Positions 61,041 through 64,000 of a stretch of DNA of 64,000 nucleotides are shown here, piece after piece (the first letter of the stretch is position 1; every line of letters starts with the position of its first letter). The stretch comes from Cymbidium sinense (Eukaryota > Streptophyta > Magnoliopsida > Asparagales > Orchidaceae). The position numbers and the translations under genes are program-made. The notes under the pieces were generated by a model, which saw nothing but the letters and a program-made list of their open reading frames with translations, was not told where the DNA came from and made no database searches. The stretch is taken from contig CM038216.1 of NCBI GenBank assembly GCA_021442155.1, positions 90,445,666 to 90,509,665 on the forward strand. Reading direction: 5' to 3'.

Positions 61041-61830
61041 CATTTCCCTATTCTTGTGTCATGGAATCATAAGCCCTAAATTTCTAATAAAAAATTCAAC
61101 TCAAATAAATTAAATCAATTTCAAAATGTAAAGCCCAACCATAGATAGTTTAAGATGCATAGCTCCTAGTTTCATGGGCATCTCCTACTTATCTTTCTTT
61201 AGTTTGATAATAACTCTCTTTTGATCAATCCCATTTGATCTTCTAAAATAAACTAATTGATTGATAGTCCTACCTATTGAAATCTTTGGAGACAATGATC
61301 ATTTACCTTACGAGTATTCTAAGGGATCTCATCCCTTAGGATGTAATTAACTATGGGGGCTTGCCTCAGGGAACTTAATGAACCATTTAAAATAAACCTT
61401 AGTTTACTTTTCATGTAAAGAGGGAAGAATCTCTGGTACATATGCACCCATTGCTGGGAGTCCTTAGTGATTAGGTCCATTATAGGGTGGTGACTTCTAT
61501 CTCTCAAGATAGTACACCTCTCCTCAATGTTATACCCGATCACCTTAATAAGAACATCTACGGATCTATGTGGTGTCCCAACACCAGGCGTATATTTTTA
61601 TATATTTCCTTTTTCATTTATCCTCTTTTCTGAAAGGAGGGGGGATAGATGAAGGCAAGAAATGTATAAGAAAATTTTCACCACAGATTTTTCTGACTAC
61701 TCCGTTGGGGATGGTTCTTCTCTCCATCTATGGTAAATGATCGTTGACTTCAAGTATCAATAGTGGGTTTGTACTTTGATTTGAAATCAAGACTATCTTT
61801 ATTTCTTGCAACTAGCTTATTTCATCCCTA

Positions 61831-63051
61831 AACAAACCTAAAACCCTAAAATAAAAAATAAAAATCAAACCTAAACACATAAAACCCTAAATAAAATCCT
61901 AAAAAAATAAACCCTAAATAAACCTCTAAAATAAAAAATAAACCCAAACCTCTAAACTTAAACCCTAAACCCTAGCAATACGTAAACCCTAAACCCTAAA
62001 CCATCACTCCTAAACCCACCCCCAAACCTTAAACTCTAAACCTCCACTAAACCCTAAAGAATAAAACCTAAACCTTAATAAAATAAAACCTAAAAATAAA
62101 ATCAATAAAGGAGCCAAAATAAAATAAAATAAAATAAAATAAAATAAAATATCTAAGCTAAAACCTAAACCTAAACCTAAACTTGAAAAGAAAATAAAAT
62201 ATAATTAAAAACAAAACTAAAATAAATTAAATTAAAACCTAAACTAAACTAAAAAAATTAAAAACCTAAATAAAATAAAAAATAAACCTAAAATAAAAAT
62301 AAAATAAAATAAAAACTAAATATAAACCAAAACCTAGAAAATAAACCAAAAATGAAAAAAATAAAACGTGAACCCTAAACTAAAAAAAATCTAAACTTAA
62401 AATAAAAATAAAATAAACCTAAACTTAAACTAAAATAAACTAAATTAAAATAAATAAAACCTAAACAGAAAACCTAAAATATACTAAACCTAAACCTAAA
62501 CATAAAATATATTAAAACCTACCCTAAACAAAATAAAATAAACTAAAAATAAACCTAAACTTGGACTAAAAAAATAAAACTAAAATAAACCTAAAACCAA
62601 AACCTAAGAAAATAAAATATAAATTGCAACCTAAAATTAAAAAATAAAACCTAAACATAAAAAATAAAATAAAAATAAAACTCAACAAAAAAATAAATGA
62701 AAACCTAAAGACTTAACTAAATTAAAAAATCTAAACTAAAATAAATAAACTAAACTAGATAAAAGAAAAAAATAAACTAAAATAAAAATAAAAATTAAAA
62801 TAAACTCAAATAAATAAAGAATAAACTAAATAAACCTAAATCTATTAGTTTACTTAACTTTAAAAAAAACCTAAATCCTAAATCCTAAACCCTAAACCCT
62901 AAACTATAATCATGCACTTAAACCCACCCTAAACCCTAAAACCTTAATCCCTAAACCCTAAACACTAAACCCTAAACCTTAAACCCAAATCCTAAATAAA
63001 CCTTAAATTAACCCTAAACCCAAAACTAACCCTAAACTAATCCTAAACTTT
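61831..63051 (+). repeat. Telomere-like array segment 11
   Basis: Begins within CCCTAAACAAACC after unique sequence, with decayed then better CCCTAAA (61920-62010), AT-rich decayed repeat (62040-62830), landmark at 62841 and CCCTAAA block (62870-63040). From 61989 it copies 46795 onward almost word for word. Confidence 0.92.
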
Positions 63052-63535
63052 AAGAATGGGCAAAATGTTGATGCAGGAACATCACTGTTAACTAGGCTCT
63101 GTCTAGGTCTAGTTGTGGAGGTGAAGGCTGAGGTGACGGTTATCATCGTGGTGGTGGGGGTTTTGTAGGTGCTGGTGTATATGGAGGTGGTGGCTAGAGC
63201 AGTGGTGGTTATGGAGATAGGAGGAGTGACAGAGGTTACAACTGTGGTGGTGGCAGAGGGAGAGATCGGGGATATGAGGGAGTATCCTGCTACTCGAGAG
63301 GTGAGGGTGGTTCTGATGGGAACTAGAGAAACTGAAGAATGGCCATTCTGATCTATTGCTTATGGAGCTGTGTCTTTATAGTAGACACAGATCTACTTAT
63401 CTAGGGTTTTATATTTGCTCTATGGGTGCTCATTTTTTATCTATGTCGTTGCTTGTGTCATAGAAAACTTGGTGTGCAACTTGGTTGATAAAATCAAAAA
63501 TAAGAAATGTTGACTCTGAATTTAATCTCTATTAA
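63052..63535 (+). pseudogene. GRP fragment copy 9
   Basis: Duplicate of copy 8 with the same lost base after the breakpoint (GATGCAGGAAC), so that change predates the duplication. The glycine-rich tail is longer and cleaner than in copy 8 (GGTGGTTATGGAGATAGGAG, then GTGGTGGTGGCAGAGGGAG). The coding end keeps CCTGCTACTCGAGAGG and GATGGGAACTAG (Asp-Gly-Asn-stop). The open frame 63169-63351 is a shifted frame. The 3'UTR is complete to AAATGTTGACTCTGAATTT. Confidence 0.88.
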
Positions 63536-63790
63536 AACCATTAACCCTAAACCCTAAACTAAAACTTAAACCCTAAAGTGAAAACAACCTAAACCAAACC
63601 CTAAATCCTAAACCCTAAACCCTAAACACAAACCCTAAACCATACACCATAAACTAACCTAAAACCACAAACCCTAAACCTTAAAACCAACAACCCTAAA
63701 CCCTAAACCCTAAACCCTATAAACTCTAAACAACCCTAAACTAAACCTAAACCCTAACCCTAACCTAAACCATAAACCCTAAACCTTGAA
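63536..63790 (+). repeat. Canonical CCCTAAA block, duplicate of 48361-48645
   Basis: Mostly intact heptamers with the same variant units as its partner, slightly shortened. Confidence 0.92.
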
Positions 63791-64000
63791 TAAAGATGTC
63801 ATTAGGAGTAAATCTATAATGACCTCATCTAACATAGTTATGGTATCTAAAGAAAATGACTTCAAGAGACTTTCCTTGATTATAAGTGATTTTAATACCA
63901 AACCCTAACCCTAAATCATATTATAATACCATATATTATAATATAATGTAGAATCATATATTTGAGCATGTAGTGATGTGTTTTTGGATGTTATAAGATG
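63791..64000. other. AT-rich spacer, start of second copy
   Basis: Matches 48646-48863, including TAAAGATGTCATTAGGAG and GAGCATGTAGTGATGTG. The window ends inside it. Confidence 0.92.

Larger units (their letters stand above)
53890..61830. mobile_element. Non-coding retroelement sequence beside pol copy B
   Basis: Eight kilobases with no recognisable gag or other coding domain. In order: a short segment unlike copy A, a 177-bp tandem repeat (54180-54900), a TTGACC-rich block (55190-56060), a less repetitive stretch (56100-57330) with short frames that match nothing I know, an AT-rich part with TTAATTAA words (57330-58700) that corresponds to 5770-6700, and 3.1 kb (58700-61830) with no counterpart beside copy A. 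Several elements may be nested here. The minus-strand frames at 59889-60206, 60826-61032 and 61319-61543 match nothing I recognise. Confidence 0.55.
61989..64000 (+). repeat. Right copy of the 2-kb direct duplication
   Basis: Matches 46795-48863 in the same order, slightly shorter because of small deletions in the AT-rich part, but with the GRP coding end better preserved. The match reaches the last base of the window (64000 corresponds to about 48863), so the duplicated segment is longer than what is visible. Confidence 0.93.

Noticed and set aside
59889..61543. Minus-strand frames (59889-60206, 60826-61032, 61319-61543) as gag of copy B
   Set aside because: One is the complement of a polypurine tract, and the others show no capsid or zinc-knuckle motif. 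Evidence too thin to call.

Overview
This window looks like repeat-dense intergenic DNA from a seed plant nuclear genome, probably a large one. Three things point there: plant-type telomere heptamers (CCCTAAA and decayed forms), a Tat-lineage Ty3/gypsy polyprotein with a second RNase H between reverse transcriptase and integrase, and an L1-type LINE whose ORF2 ends in a plant-style RNase H. I cannot place the species. I see no intact host gene, tRNA, rRNA or CRISPR array; every protein-like stretch is a broken mobile-element gene or a fragment of one host gene.

Layout. 1-3682: minus-strand Tat pol remnant (copy A). 3682-6720: non-coding retroelement sequence rich in TTGACC. 6721-48645: a 42-kb telomere-like array made of CCCTAAA blocks, AT-rich decayed blocks (AAATAAA, AAACCT) and GC-rich blocks (CCCTGGG-like). 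Through it are scattered repeated copies of the 3' end of a glycine-rich RNA-binding protein (GRP) gene, three 5'-truncated LINE tails (14343, 15968, 24594) and one nearly full-length LINE (32345-40228). 48646-49905: AT-rich spacer. 49906-53889: second Tat pol remnant (copy B), same orientation as copy A. 53890-61830: its long non-coding side, with a 177-bp tandem repeat and another TTGACC-rich block. 61831-63790: telomere-like array and GRP copy again, near-identical to 46795-48645. 63791-64000: the AT-rich spacer begins again.

The array has an order that no single feature describes. A typical unit reads: GRP 3' fragment with an A-rich end, a CCCTAAA block, about 1-1.5 kb of AT-rich decayed repeat, a short conserved landmark (around GTTTACTTAATTTTAAA), a second CCCTAAA block or its GC-rich version, then the next GRP fragment. 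The landmark occurs about 18 times, often about 1 kb or about 2 kb apart. GRP copies share one 5' breakpoint, so I infer one A-tailed retrocopy landed in an interstitial telomeric array and was then amplified with it. All A-tailed insertions (GRP and LINE) lie in the same orientation, as expected if only the TTTAGGG/TTTATTT strand offers T-rich priming sites.

On a larger scale the order spacer, Tat element, telomere/GRP array, spacer appears to repeat, which predicts another Tat pol copy about 1 kb beyond the right edge. Some of the GC-rich and AT-rich decay could come from sequencing or basecalling error on telomeric repeats, and the findings say how to tell.
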